Source: Sediminibacterium sp. FEMGT703S (GTDB taxonomy: Bacteria > Bacteroidota > Bacteroidia > Chitinophagales > Chitinophagaceae). From it: a stretch of DNA of 64,000 bases. The notes beneath the pieces were generated by a model. That model searched no databases. It saw only the letters and a program-made list of their open reading frames with translations, and was not told where the DNA came from. Both the position numbers and the translations under genes were made by a program. This document shows, one piece after another, positions 51,727 to 61,470 of this stretch. Within the stretch, counting starts at the first letter, position 1. Every line of letters begins with the position of its first letter. The DNA lies in NCBI GenBank assembly GCA_002786355.1, contig PGCO01000003.1, forward strand, positions 1 to 64,000, written 5' to 3'.

Positions 51727-53664
51727 CTATTCTGCGGATTTACGTTCAAGGATTTCTTCTTTAATACTTTCTACAAAAGAATTTAACGAAACAGTACCCA
51801 AATCTCCCTTCCCTTGTCTTCTAACGGATAGCTGGCCTTCATTCATTTCTTTTTCTCCAATTACAAGCATGTAAGGCACTTTCATCAATTCAGTATCACG
51901 GATTTTCTTTCCAATTTTTTCACTTCTATCGTCCACTTCTACCCTAACGCCAGCTTTCTTTAAAGTCGTAAATACTTGCTGAGCATAATCCATAAACTTA
52001 TCGCTTATTGGCAGAATCTTAACTTGAAGAGGTGCCAACCAAACTGGGAACTTCCCTGCATAGTGCTCTAATAAAAATCCGATAAATCGCTCATGTGTGC
52101 CTAATGGGGCGCGGTGAATGATTAATGGAATTTCTGATTCATTATGCGGATTGGTATACTCTAACTTGAATTTTCTACCAGAATTAAAATCTACTTGATT
52201 GGTTGCTAACGTGAATTCTCTTCCAATAGCACTCCATATTTGAACGTCAATTTTAGGTCCATAAAATGCAGCTTCATCTTGCACTTCAACAAATGGGGTA
52301 TTGGTTTCAATCAACACTTTACGTACCATGTCTTCTGTCTCTTTCCAAAGCTCCGGTTCATTGACGTATTTCTGACCTAATTTGGCTGGATCATGCAAAC
52401 TCAAACGCATAACGTACTTGTCTATGCCAAAAATGCCAAAGTATTTTAAGTACATTTCATTCACAGACTTGAATTCTTGCGCAAACTGTTCTTTATTACA
52501 GTAAATATGTGCATCATTCATATGCAAACACCTAACGCGCATCAAACCAAACAATTCCCCACTTTGCTCATATCTATAGCAAGTTCCATACTCAGCAATT
52601 CTATAAGGTAAGTCTTTATAACTTTTCGGCTCTGCTCCAAAAATTTTATGGTGATGTGGGCAGTTCATTGCTTTTAAATAGTACTTGGTTCCATCTAATT
52701 CCATTGGAGGGAACATGCTATCAGCATAATAGGGCAAATGTCCACTAGTTAAATACATGCTTTCTTTAGCAATATGTGGCGTTACCACACGCTTATACCC
52801 TGCAGCTTCTTCTGTTTCTTTAGCCAATCTTTCCAACTCCTCAATGATGACAGTTCCATTTGGCATCCATAAAGGAAGGCCCGGGCCAACATCATCATCC
52901 ATTGTGAAAATACTTAACTCTTTTCCTAATTTACGATGGTCTCTTTTCTTGGCTTCTTCAAGCATAAGGATGTACTCGTCCATTTCCTTTTGTGTTGGAA
53001 ATGTTACACCGTAAATCCTGGTGAGCATTTTGTTTTTTTCATTACCCTTCCAATATGCTCCTGCTATGCTGGTTAGTTTAATTGACTTAATTAGTCCTGT
53101 ATGAGGAATATGCGGGCCTCTACATAAATCGGTGAATTGCCCCTGAGTATAAAAGCTGATTTCACCATCCGTTAAGTTGGCTAGTAAATCTAATTTGTAT
53201 TCATCCCCCTTTTCAGTAAAATAAGCAATGGCTTCAGCCTTTGCTTTTTGTTCTCTAATGAATTGACTATTTTTCTTAGCTAATTCATTCATTTTTTTCT
53301 CAATCGCTAATAGGTCTTCTTCCGAAATCTTTTTATCGGCCAAATCCATATCATAATAGAACCCTTTGTCTAAAGCTGGTCCTACCCAAAATTTCACTCC
53401 TGGAAAAATTGATTCTACGGCTTCTGCCATTAAGTGTGCTGATGAATGCCAAAAAGTATTTTTACCTGCGTCATCGTCCCAAGTTAGAAACTTTACTGAA
53501 GCGTCTTCCGTAATGGGAAGGTTGGCGTCTACCACTTTATCGTTAACACTTGCCACTAATACTTTTCTGGCCAACCCTTCACTAATGGATTTTGCAATAT
53601 CCAGAGCAGAAATCCCTTGCTCGTATTGGCGTGTTGCTCCATCCGGAAAACGAATATTAATCAT
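51727..53664 (-). CDS. thrS: Threonyl-tRNA synthetase
   Basis: Charges tRNA-Thr. The 645 residues hold the TGS and editing domains (FWHSSAHLMAEAVE carries the HxxxH editing motif), the class II core (motif 2 RYEQSGELFGLMRVRCLHMNDAHI-type region, zinc ligands in KAMNCPHH) and the anticodon-binding domain (VKILPISDKFMDYA). It heads thrS-infC-rpmI-rplT. A -7 element lies 30 bp upstream. No T-box is expected or seen. Confidence 0.97.
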   Translation of the reverse strand: MINIRFPDGATRQYEQGISALDIAKSISEGLARKVLVASVNDKVVDANLPITEDASVKFLTWDDDAGKNTFWHSSAHLMAEAVESIFPGVKFWVGPALDKGFYYDMDLADKKISEEDLLAIEKKMNELAKKNSQFIREQKAKAEAIAYFTEKGDEYKLDLLANLTDGEISFYTQGQFTDLCRGPHIPHTGLIKSIKLTSIAGAYWKGNEKNKMLTRIYGVTFPTQKEMDEYILMLEEAKKRDHRKLGKELSIFTMDDDVGPGLPLWMPNGTVIIEELERLAKETEEAAGYKRVVTPHIAKESMYLTSGHLPYYADSMFPPMELDGTKYYLKAMNCPHHHKIFGAEPKSYKDLPYRIAEYGTCYRYEQSGELFGLMRVRCLHMNDAHIYCNKEQFAQEFKSVNEMYLKYFGIFGIDKYVMRLSLHDPAKLGQKYVNEPELWKETEDMVRKVLIETNTPFVEVQDEAAFYGPKIDVQIWSAIGREFTLATNQVDFNSGRKFKLEYTNPHNESEIPLIIHRAPLGTHERFIGFLLEHYAGKFPVWLAPLQVKILPISDKFMDYAQQVFTTLKKAGVRVEVDDRSEKIGKKIRDTELMKVPYMLVIGEKEMNEGQLSVRRQGKGDLGTVSLNSFVESIKEEILERKSAE

Positions 53665-53693
53665 AAATTATCCAATTCTTTAAATTCTTGTAG

Positions 53694-53701
53694 CAAAGGT
53701 A
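53694..53701 (-). promoter_or_regulatory. -7 promoter element upstream of thrS
   Basis: On the minus strand TACCTTTG ends 29 bp before the thrS ATG, an exact TAnnTTTG match. The nearest TTG upstream is 22 bp away, slightly long. Confidence 0.6.
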
Positions 53702-53770
53702 GCAAATAGGCAGTCGTATTGAACAAAACCTTAACTGTTTTTTATCACGCATAGCATGTAATATTGCATT

Positions 53771-54904
53771 ATGAAGCTTGTTTTAGCGCTAACTGCTTTT
53801 CTTTTCTTCACGGTGAACTCATCTGCTCAAAAAATAACGGGCATTTGGAGGGGCTATTTTAGTTCCTCTAATGGTTTATACAGAGAAGGAATTCAAGAAG
53901 AAATGTACAAATACGAAATCCAAATTGACCAACAACCCAATAATGGAATCAAAGGGGTTACTTATTCTTATAAGAGTACTGTTTTTTATGGCAAAGCAAC
54001 ATTTCAGGGGATTTACAATATAAATTCTAAAACAATCATTCTAAAAGAAACAAGTTTGATTGACCTTAAAATTGGAGATAAAAGTGAGCCCTGTTTAATG
54101 ACATGCTATTTGGATTATTCAAAAATGGGAAAGTTAGAAGTTTTACAAGGCACTTTCATTTCAATCAATGCTAAAGACAAAGGAGATTGCGGCAGTGGTA
54201 AAGTTTACCTAGAGAGGGTTCCTGATTCGGACTTTGAAAAAGAGTCTTTTTTAGCAAAAAAAGCAATCCCTAAATCAACTAGCCCAACAACTAAATTAAT
54301 TTCTCCCAAAACTAATTTGCCAAAACAAAATCCATCAACTAACAATAGTCTACCCATTCCCAATAAAAAAACAGTTGTACCTAATTCGGCTGAAAAAAAG
54401 CCGATGCCCGTTCAACCAAAGAAAATAGAGCTTTCACCCAAATCGGATCAACTTCTTAAAGCAGAGGAAGTAATAGAACAACCATATACAAAAAAAGAAC
54501 ATGTTGAAACCCAAGCTAGAGAGAAAAAAGCTATTGCGGTTCCAAAAGTTTTAGTTGATAGGGAGAATAAATTAGTTAAAACCATTGTAGTTGACGAAGA
54601 AAATATACAGGTTGATTTATTTGATAATGGTACAATTGATAATGATACCATTAGTGTATACCACAACAACAAACAAGTTATTAAACACGGCAGATTAGCG
54701 TTTAATCCAATTTCTATAAAAATTAAATGCACCCCAGAAGAACGTTTACATGAATTGGTTGTAGTTGCAGAAAACCTTGGCGAAATCCCTCCCAACACTG
54801 CTTTGATGGTCATTACAGTTGGCAAAAAAAGGTATGAAGTATTTTTGACTTCTACAGAAAACAGAAATGCAAAAGTTGTGATAGAATATATTCCAAAACA
54901 TTAA
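53771..54904 (+). CDS. Exported protein of unknown function, two domains joined by a Lys/Pro-rich linker
   Basis: I do not recognise a named family. A signal peptide (about 1-19, ending SSAQ) leads to an N-terminal beta-rich domain (about 20-155, beginning ITGIWRGYF, lipocalin-like in appearance). A Lys/Pro/Ser/Thr-rich linker follows (about 165-260), then a C-terminal beta domain (about 270-377) with DNGTIDNDTISVYHNNK, a pattern I recall recurring in secreted proteins of related bacteria. The linker suggests a cell-envelope protein that spans or reaches. It overlaps the convergent TonB receptor by 4 bp. Confidence 0.75.
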   Translation: MKLVLALTAFLFFTVNSSAQKITGIWRGYFSSSNGLYREGIQEEMYKYEIQIDQQPNNGIKGVTYSYKSTVFYGKATFQGIYNINSKTIILKETSLIDLKIGDKSEPCLMTCYLDYSKMGKLEVLQGTFISINAKDKGDCGSGKVYLERVPDSDFEKESFLAKKAIPKSTSPTTKLISPKTNLPKQNPSTNNSLPIPNKKTVVPNSAEKKPMPVQPKKIELSPKSDQLLKAEEVIEQPYTKKEHVETQAREKKAIAVPKVLVDRENKLVKTIVVDEENIQVDLFDNGTIDNDTISVYHNNKQVIKHGRLAFNPISIKIKCTPEERLHELVVVAENLGEIPPNTALMVITVGKKRYEVFLTSTENRNAKVVIEYIPKH

Positions 54905-57258
54905 AGTTTTAAATTCCAAGTTACTGATGGTAACACAGGAAATAAAGAAACCTGTTTTGCTCCTACGTTTAATGTGCCATTGGCTGCTGAACCTTCTTGA
55001 TCAAAATACAAGAAATATGGATTTGCTCTACTGTAAGCATTGTATAAACTAAATACCCAATTGGTAGTATACTTTCTTTCTTTCTTTGGCTTTGGAGTAT
55101 AGGTTGCCGCAAAATCCATCCGATGGTAAGCGCTCATTCTGTATGAATTGATACTACTAAATTGTTGCGATAAAACACCTCCAATAAAGTAAAATCGTTC
55201 AGGAACAGATATTGCATTACCTGTACCATAAACAAATACACCAGATATTTTCCATTTATCATTAATGGTATAGTTTGCAACTACAGACAAATCATGTCTT
55301 CTATCGTATCTACTCGGGAATTTTTCACCTTGATTTAAATCAGGAAATCTTCTCCATGTCCAACCCAATGTATACCCAATCCAACCTGTTAATCTTCCTT
55401 TTACTTTGTTGATGAATAATTCAGCCCCATAGCTCCAACCACGACCAAATACAAATTCTTCTTCAGGATCTTTTAATGATGGAGTATACCCTTCACGGTA
55501 TTCAATTTGATTCTCCATGGTCTTATAGTATACTTCCAAAGATGTTTCAAACATGCCGTTGTTGAAATTTTTGAAATACCCAGCTGCATACTGCCAACTT
55601 AGTTGAGGCCTAACCCTTAAAGTACTTGGAACCCATAAATCAGTAGGCAACGAAGATCCTGCATTGGTAACTAAATGAATATATTGAAGGTTTCGTGTAA
55701 TGCCTGCTTTAATGGAACTAGTTTCATCTAGCGTGTACCTTAAAGTAGCTCGCGGCTCTAATCCCCCATATTGCTGTACTAACTGACCTGAACCATAAAC
55801 AGTACTATCTAATTTATTACCATTATTGTCTCTTACATAATTAGTGTATCGTCCTGTTTGTTGAAATAAGCTATACCTAAGTCCTACATTTAACTTGAGT
55901 TTGCTATTGATTTCCCAATCATCTTGTAAATAAATAGCCCATTCTCTTGCAAATTTTTTACTTGCATTATTGGGCGTAAAGACAACGCTGTCTTGATTTC
56001 CACTTACAATATTGGGCAAAAAAGTATGGTGGGTAAATTGAACGCCAAATTTTAATTTATGTTCTGGACTTGCATAATAGTCAAAGTCTGTTTTTGCTGT
56101 TAAATCTCTTATACCAGAAGACAAATTAATATTGAAATCATTTTGAGAACCGTTTAAATTAAAATGATAGTCGTTGTATACCAACGTAGTATTAGAGAAT
56201 AATTTTTTATTGAAAATATGATTCCACCTTACAGTTGATGTTGCATTTCCCCAATCAATTAAGGTTTTAAAAGATCTAGCTGCATTATTAAAATTGAATT
56301 TGTCTCTACCAAAATATCCACTAATATATAAATGGTCTTTATCTGAAAGTTGAAAATTCATCTTTGCATTCAAGTCATAAAAATAATACCCCGAACCATA
56401 GAAGTCACTGGTTTTACTAATTAGCGGTTTAGTAATGGCGTCTATATAAGTTCTTCTTGCTGAAACAATAAAGGATGACTTCTTTTGCTTGATTGGTCCT
56501 TGTATAGAGAATCGGGAGGCAATCAATCCAATACCAGCATCAATTTGAGTTTTATTGGTATTGCCCTCTTTCATGGCGATATCCACAACAGAAGATAAAC
56601 GCCCCCCATATTGTGCTGGCATTCCACCCTTAATTAAACTTACATTTTTTATTGCGTCTGCATTAAATACAGAAAAGAATCCAAACAAATGTCCGGTGTT
56701 GTATACAACTGCATCATCTAATAAAATCAAGTTTTGATCGGGTCCTCCTCCCCTAACATAAAAACCTGCATTGCCTTCGCCCGCATTTCTTACACCTGGC
56801 ATTAATTGCAAGGTTTTTAAAATGTCAACTTCCCCAAAAAATGCAGGTAATGCTTTTGCTGTGTTCACCGACAAATCCATCTTGCCCATTTGGGCTGTTT
56901 TTACATTGTTGTCTCTTCTTCTTGCGCTAACTGTAACGTCTTGCAATATGATTGCCGAATTGGGAAGCAACTGAATATCTTGCTGTAAATTATTCGAAAG
57001 TGTGAAGTTTATTTCTTTTGTTTGGTACCCAATAAAACTTGCATTTAATTGGTATTTCCCCTTGGGTAAAGTAATGGAGAAGAATCCGTAACTATTTGTT
57101 ACAACTGTTTTGCCAAGATTTCGAACAACAATATTTGCACCAATTAAGGTTTCGCCAGAAAGAGAATCTTTTATATACCCATTTACCGTAAACTTTTCCT
57201 GCCCAGAAACGCACAAAAATCCTTGCAATAAGAAAAATAAAAAGATTAGTCTTTTCAT
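54901..57258 (-). CDS. TonB-dependent receptor with CarboxypepD_reg-like domain
   Basis: A 785-residue outer-membrane transporter. Signal peptide (about 1-20, ending VSGQ), CarboxypepD_reg-like domain (about 24-105; GYIKDSLSGETLIGANIVV), plug (VTVSARRRD; FYVRGGGPDQNLILLDDAVVY, about 110-230) and beta-barrel to the C-terminus. No SusD partner or TonB/ExbBD genes are adjacent, so the cargo is unknown; iron or other metal chelates are common for SusD-less receptors. The downstream lipoprotein gene is oriented the same way but lies upstream in transcription. Confidence 0.92.
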   Translation of the reverse strand: MKRLIFLFFLLQGFLCVSGQEKFTVNGYIKDSLSGETLIGANIVVRNLGKTVVTNSYGFFSITLPKGKYQLNASFIGYQTKEINFTLSNNLQQDIQLLPNSAIILQDVTVSARRRDNNVKTAQMGKMDLSVNTAKALPAFFGEVDILKTLQLMPGVRNAGEGNAGFYVRGGGPDQNLILLDDAVVYNTGHLFGFFSVFNADAIKNVSLIKGGMPAQYGGRLSSVVDIAMKEGNTNKTQIDAGIGLIASRFSIQGPIKQKKSSFIVSARRTYIDAITKPLISKTSDFYGSGYYFYDLNAKMNFQLSDKDHLYISGYFGRDKFNFNNAARSFKTLIDWGNATSTVRWNHIFNKKLFSNTTLVYNDYHFNLNGSQNDFNINLSSGIRDLTAKTDFDYYASPEHKLKFGVQFTHHTFLPNIVSGNQDSVVFTPNNASKKFAREWAIYLQDDWEINSKLKLNVGLRYSLFQQTGRYTNYVRDNNGNKLDSTVYGSGQLVQQYGGLEPRATLRYTLDETSSIKAGITRNLQYIHLVTNAGSSLPTDLWVPSTLRVRPQLSWQYAAGYFKNFNNGMFETSLEVYYKTMENQIEYREGYTPSLKDPEEEFVFGRGWSYGAELFINKVKGRLTGWIGYTLGWTWRRFPDLNQGEKFPSRYDRRHDLSVVANYTINDKWKISGVFVYGTGNAISVPERFYFIGGVLSQQFSSINSYRMSAYHRMDFAATYTPKPKKERKYTTNWVFSLYNAYSRANPYFLYFDQEGSAANGTLNVGAKQVSLFPVLPSVTWNLKL

Positions 57259-57300
57259 GAAATAATTAACATAAAGATGGGAGAAAAGTTCGTGGAAAGA

Positions 57301-57876
57301 TTATTTAACAGCGTTATTCAAAGTATCTTTTACTTCCCCGCATTCAAGCATTGTTTTGGGTAGGTATGGATTTTTTATATCAGCAGAATTGCTTAACCAG
57401 GTAGCACCATTGTCGTTCATTGCCATAGGGCAAAACTGACTGTAAATGATTTCATTATCGTATTGAACAGTTTGAATTAATACCAATAATTGTTCTCCTA
57501 TCATTTGAAAGGCTTTGCGCTTTTCTTCAATATCGGTTTCCCCTTTTAATCCTATTAATTCTGCTTTAATGGATTCGATAAGTATCTGGGCAGCTTTTTG
57601 TGTACTATCCGATTTTAATTCTTTTATCAAAATCTGATTGATCTGCTTAGCTAGACTGTCCGCAGTGGCATTTATAGCAACCATTTCTTCTTTTATAAAT
57701 GCATCTTTTAAATCATAATAGCTGTGAAGGAATTGTTTGAACTGGCTATTAAATTGATCAGAATTGATACTTACGCCATTCACGTTTTGCAAATTAGCCT
57801 GTATTTCCTCTTTAGGGGGATTAGTGCCACAAGCTACCAATAGACCAATTAAAGAAACTAAGAAGATGTTTTTCAT
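57301..57876 (-). CDS. DUF3347 lipoprotein
   Basis: A 191-residue lipoprotein with lipobox LVACG (Cys about 16). The DUF3347 helical domain follows: FLHSYYDLKDAFIKEEMVAINATADSLAKQI, then YSQFCPMAMNDNGATWLSNSADIKNPYLPKTMLECG, where Cys/Met residues suggest binding of copper or a similar metal. Related domains occur in copper/silver efflux systems. It is 42 bp upstream of the TonB receptor gene in the same direction, so the two may be co-transcribed. Confidence 0.85.
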   Translation of the reverse strand: MKNIFLVSLIGLLVACGTNPPKEEIQANLQNVNGVSINSDQFNSQFKQFLHSYYDLKDAFIKEEMVAINATADSLAKQINQILIKELKSDSTQKAAQILIESIKAELIGLKGETDIEEKRKAFQMIGEQLLVLIQTVQYDNEIIYSQFCPMAMNDNGATWLSNSADIKNPYLPKTMLECGEVKDTLNNAVK

Positions 57877-57893
57877 TGAAACTAAATTTAAAA

Positions 57894-57901
57894 CAAAATT
57901 A
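57894..57901 (-). promoter_or_regulatory. -7 promoter element upstream of DUF3347 gene
   Basis: On the minus strand TAATTTTG ends 17 bp before the ATG at 57876, an exact TAnnTTTG match. No good TTG lies 20 bp upstream. It sits back to back with a similar element for the divergent ABC-F gene. Confidence 0.5.
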
Positions 57902-57931
57902 AAGCAATTTCATTTGGGAGCCCATTCCAAT

Positions 57932-57939
57932 TACCTTTG
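57932..57939 (+). promoter_or_regulatory. -7 promoter element upstream of ABC-F gene
   Basis: TACCTTTG ends 20 bp before the ATG at 57960, the same spacing as at the DUF177 and cystathionine beta-synthase genes. The -33 region is weak. Confidence 0.6.
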
Positions 57940-57959
57940 CAGCCAAAATAGATAATTTA

Positions 57960-59924
57960 ATGCTGATTGGTTTTCAAAACGTAACATTCGAATTTGGTGC
58001 AAGAGTAATAGTTGCTGATGCTACCTGGCATATTCAACCAGGTGATAGAATTGGATTAGTGGGTTACAATGGTACGGGTAAGTCTACCCTACTAAAGGTA
58101 TTGGTAGGAGAATATACCCCATCAAAAGGTACCGTAGAAAAGAGCAGGGAAACCACTATTGGCTATTTACACCAAGACCTATTAAGTTTTGATACCAATG
58201 AAAATATTACGGAAGTAGCATTAGGCGCATTCGAAAGGGTTCGTGCGCTTGAAAAGGAAATAGAACATTTAGGAATCGAACTAGAAAAGAATCCTGAAGA
58301 CGAAGACTTATTAATCAAGTACACGGATAGTTTGCATGAATTAGACGTGCTTGATGGCTACAATATTCATCATAAAGCCGAGGAAGTTTTACATGGCCTT
58401 GGTTTTTCAAATGAAGACTTACTAAAACCGTATAAGCAATTTAGTGGAGGATGGAGAATGCGGGTATTGTTGGCAAAAATGATTTTACAACAGCCTGATG
58501 TATTATTGATGGATGAACCTACCAACCACTTAGATCTTCCATCAATTGAATGGTTAGAAAAATACTTGATTCATTATAAAGGCAGTGTGGTGATTGTAAG
58601 TCACGATAAATTCTTCTTAAATAGAATGGTCAATAAAATTGTGGAGTTATACCAGCAACAACTCCATATATATTCTGGGAATTATGAATTTTTCGAAACT
58701 GAGAAGGAAGTAAGAATTGAAATGCAACAAAAAGCATTCGAAAATCAACAAGATTACATTCGTCAACAGGAAAGATTTATTGAACGTTTTAAAGCGAAAG
58801 CAAGTAAAGCGGCTCAAGCACAGAGTGTTCAAAAAAGATTAGATAAGTTAGACAAGATTGAAGATGTTCAATTGGAAAGACCCAATATGCGAATCAATTT
58901 TCAATTAGAAAAAGTGCCAGGTAAAATACTCGTAACACTAAAAGAGGTAACCAAAAGTTTTGGCAATCTAACCATTGTAGAAAACGCATCTGCTGAAATT
59001 GAGAGAGGTGATAAAATTGCTTTAATTGGGGCAAACGGAAAGGGGAAGTCTACCCTATTAAGAATGATTGCTGGCACTGAGGAATTTAGCGGAGAAAGAG
59101 TATGGGGGCATAATGTAGAAGAAAGCTTCTATGCGCAGCATCAGTTGGAAGCACTTACAATGACTAATAATATTTTAGAAGAACTTCAAAGTTGTGGTAG
59201 CAAAAAGAATGATGTAGAGTTGAGGAGTTTATTGGGTTCTTTCTTATTTAGTGGCGAAGACGTTGATAAAAAAATTAGGGTATTAAGTGGTGGAGAAAAA
59301 GCAAGGGTTGCTTTGGCAAAAACCATTGTTAGCAGAGGTAATTTTCTAATCTTAGATGAACCTACTAACCACTTAGACATGCATTCAGTTGAGCTATTGG
59401 CTGAGGCATTAAACAAATATGAAGGATCTTATATTTTAGTAAGCCACGACCGTTATTTTATTTCGAAAACGGCTAATAAAATTTGGGAGATTGTTGACCA
59501 TCAAATAAAAGAATTTAAAGGTAGTTACCAAGAGTGGGTTGAATGGAACGAACGAATGGAAAAACAGAGAAAAGCCAACGGATCAGAAACAAAAGAATTG
59601 GAAAAACCTGTCAATAAAAAAGAACCAGTGAAGGTAGCTGAGCCGATTATTAAAAATACGCAACCAATTAATAAAGAATTACAAAAAGAGCTTCAGAAGC
59701 AGCAAAGAAGATTAAGTCAAATTGAAGCATCATTGAGTAAAGCCCAAGAAGAACAAAAACAGATTGAACTAGAAATGGGTAAGCCAGATACTTACACGAA
59801 TAAACAGCAATTTTCACAATTGGAGAACGCATATAAATCAATAAAGGATCAGATTAACACACTCAATAAAGACTATGAGTTAGTTTTTGAGCAAATTATT
59901 GACCTTGAAGCAAAAGCAAACTAA
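57960..59924 (+). CDS. ABC-F family ATP-binding protein (Uup/EttA-like)
   Basis: A 654-residue cytoplasmic protein with two ABC ATPase domains and no membrane part. First domain: Walker A GYNGTGKST, signature FSGGWRMR, Walker B LLMDEPTNHLD. Second: GANGKGKST, LSGGEKAR, LILDEPTNHLD. The interdomain linker (about 240-320) is the ribosome-interacting P-site tRNA motif of ABC-F proteins. A charged C-terminal coiled coil (about 580-654) follows, as in Uup. A role in translation or ribosome rescue is likely; antibiotic resistance is not indicated by context. Confidence 0.94.
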   Translation: MLIGFQNVTFEFGARVIVADATWHIQPGDRIGLVGYNGTGKSTLLKVLVGEYTPSKGTVEKSRETTIGYLHQDLLSFDTNENITEVALGAFERVRALEKEIEHLGIELEKNPEDEDLLIKYTDSLHELDVLDGYNIHHKAEEVLHGLGFSNEDLLKPYKQFSGGWRMRVLLAKMILQQPDVLLMDEPTNHLDLPSIEWLEKYLIHYKGSVVIVSHDKFFLNRMVNKIVELYQQQLHIYSGNYEFFETEKEVRIEMQQKAFENQQDYIRQQERFIERFKAKASKAAQAQSVQKRLDKLDKIEDVQLERPNMRINFQLEKVPGKILVTLKEVTKSFGNLTIVENASAEIERGDKIALIGANGKGKSTLLRMIAGTEEFSGERVWGHNVEESFYAQHQLEALTMTNNILEELQSCGSKKNDVELRSLLGSFLFSGEDVDKKIRVLSGGEKARVALAKTIVSRGNFLILDEPTNHLDMHSVELLAEALNKYEGSYILVSHDRYFISKTANKIWEIVDHQIKEFKGSYQEWVEWNERMEKQRKANGSETKELEKPVNKKEPVKVAEPIIKNTQPINKELQKELQKQQRRLSQIEASLSKAQEEQKQIELEMGKPDTYTNKQQFSQLENAYKSIKDQINTLNKDYELVFEQIIDLEAKAN

Positions 59925-59926
59925 AA

Positions 59927-60589
59927 TTATTTTTCAGTAGGATTGCTCTTGCCGGCAAGTAATTTTTCTAAAGCAGTTTCTAATCTCCTTTTACGGGTTT
60001 CTTCTTTTTTTGCACCTTCAATCCAGGTTACATATTCTTTTTGATTGGTAAAAGAAAGGGAAGTGAAAAACTCTTTTGCTTCTTCGTGCGTAGTAAATAA
60101 GCGATCTAATTCAACTGGTGCTTTTACCAATCTTTTCTCAAAATCAACTCCGTTCACAGCCAACTTTGCTTCAGAGAAATTTCTTTCTTTATTAGGGATT
60201 TGATCTGTCTTCTTAAATCGCATGGCACTCCAAACATGGTCTAATGCCACTTGGCGTACACATTCAAAATTCTGCGCTGTCAAACACTCCCAGCTACAGT
60301 CGCGATTTAAGTCGCTTGCAATTTTACTAGTCTTTTTGGGATATGCAATCCACAATTTGCTTTCATTATGCAAAGCAGGAATCACTTCTTTTAATAAGTT
60401 TTTCAATTGTAGCTCACTCAATGCAAAAACCAACGCGAAATCTACTTTTTTACTCTTTAATAAAGGAGTAATATTTTTAGCATAGGTAAGTTTAGCAAAC
60501 TGTTTTTCTACTGAAGAAGGTAAACCTTGAATAAGTAGATTTTTCTCGTCCTTTAATTGAAGTTTTTCGAGGAGCGTTTGATTCGACAT
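59927..60589 (-). CDS. YdeI/OmpD-associated family protein
   Basis: A 220-residue cytoplasmic protein. The C-terminal third, with FFTSLSFTNQKEYVTWIEGAKKEETRKRRLETALEKL, is the YdeI/OmpD-associated domain. The N-terminal half (about 1-125; DFALVFALSELQLKNLL, LWIAYPKKTSK) resembles a DUF3052-type domain. Such proteins have no agreed function; some homologues are linked to peptide resistance. It converges on the ABC-F gene with 2 bp between stops. Confidence 0.8.
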   Translation of the reverse strand: MSNQTLLEKLQLKDEKNLLIQGLPSSVEKQFAKLTYAKNITPLLKSKKVDFALVFALSELQLKNLLKEVIPALHNESKLWIAYPKKTSKIASDLNRDCSWECLTAQNFECVRQVALDHVWSAMRFKKTDQIPNKERNFSEAKLAVNGVDFEKRLVKAPVELDRLFTTHEEAKEFFTSLSFTNQKEYVTWIEGAKKEETRKRRLETALEKLLAGKSNPTEK

Positions 60590-60639
60590 GCCTTAAAGGA
60601 GTTTATAAATGCAATTAAAAGTGCAAAGTTAAAAAAATG

Positions 60640-61449
60640 TTATGACTTTTTGTAGTAATTCTGAATTGTGCTGGCCATGATTTTTTGTAAAGCGGCAATT
60701 CGTTCTGAATCACTTGGGTGTGTGCTCAAAATGGAAGGGGTATTGGCATTTCCACCTGCTGCTGCAGACATTCTTGTCCAGAAAGAGATGGCTTCTCTAG
60801 GATCAAAACCCGCTAAGGCGGAGAACATCAATCCAAAACGGTCTGCTTCTAATTCGTTACTTCTACTAAAAGCAGGCATAGCCGTTCCAGAAACGATTCC
60901 ATAAGAAGCATTAAAAATGTCTTGCGTTAATTGAGGCTTACTTGACATTGCAATTGAAATACCAGCGCCTAGACCTTGCTGCAAGAGTGCTTGACTCATG
61001 CGTTCACTTCCATGTCTAGCAAGTGCATGTGCAATTTCGTGCCCCATGACAACCGCCAAACCTGCCTCATTTTTAGTAACGGGCAATATTCCCGTATAAA
61101 CAACAATTCTACCGCCAGGCATACACCAAGCATTCATTTGTTTATCGTTCACTAAATTAATTTCCCAAGAATAGCCACTTAATTCACTGCTTAAACCCTT
61201 TTGTTGATAATAGTTTTTTATAGCCGTCACAATTCTTTCTCCAACTCTTTTGACCATTTGGGCATCTGCATTGCCTGTTACTACTTTATTGGAATTCAAA
61301 AATGATTGATACTGACCTGCTGCTAGGGATTGTGCCTCCGATTCTGGCACTAAGGCTAATTGCTTTCTTCCTGTTATTGCATTTCTTTGACAAGACACAG
61401 CTATTAAACATATAGCCGTAAGCATTATTGATTGAATGATATATTTCAT
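60640..61449 (-). CDS. M48 family metallopeptidase, lipoprotein
   Basis: A 269-residue zinc peptidase anchored by a lipid: lipobox VSC at about Cys20 (IAVSCQRN). The zinc motif is VVMGHEIAHALARHGSERMSQ (HExxH) with the third ligand glutamate in SNELEADRFGL. It resembles the periplasmic BepA/LoiP group without TPR repeats, so outer-membrane protein quality control is a plausible role. The track start at 61470 is TTG; ATG at 61449 is used. It lies 21 bp after plsY. Confidence 0.92.
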   Translation of the reverse strand: MKYIIQSIMLTAICLIAVSCQRNAITGRKQLALVPESEAQSLAAGQYQSFLNSNKVVTGNADAQMVKRVGERIVTAIKNYYQQKGLSSELSGYSWEINLVNDKQMNAWCMPGGRIVVYTGILPVTKNEAGLAVVMGHEIAHALARHGSERMSQALLQQGLGAGISIAMSSKPQLTQDIFNASYGIVSGTAMPAFSRSNELEADRFGLMFSALAGFDPREAISFWTRMSAAAGGNANTPSILSTHPSDSERIAALQKIMASTIQNYYKKS

Positions 61450-61470
61450 GTGAAAATTTAAGTACAACAA

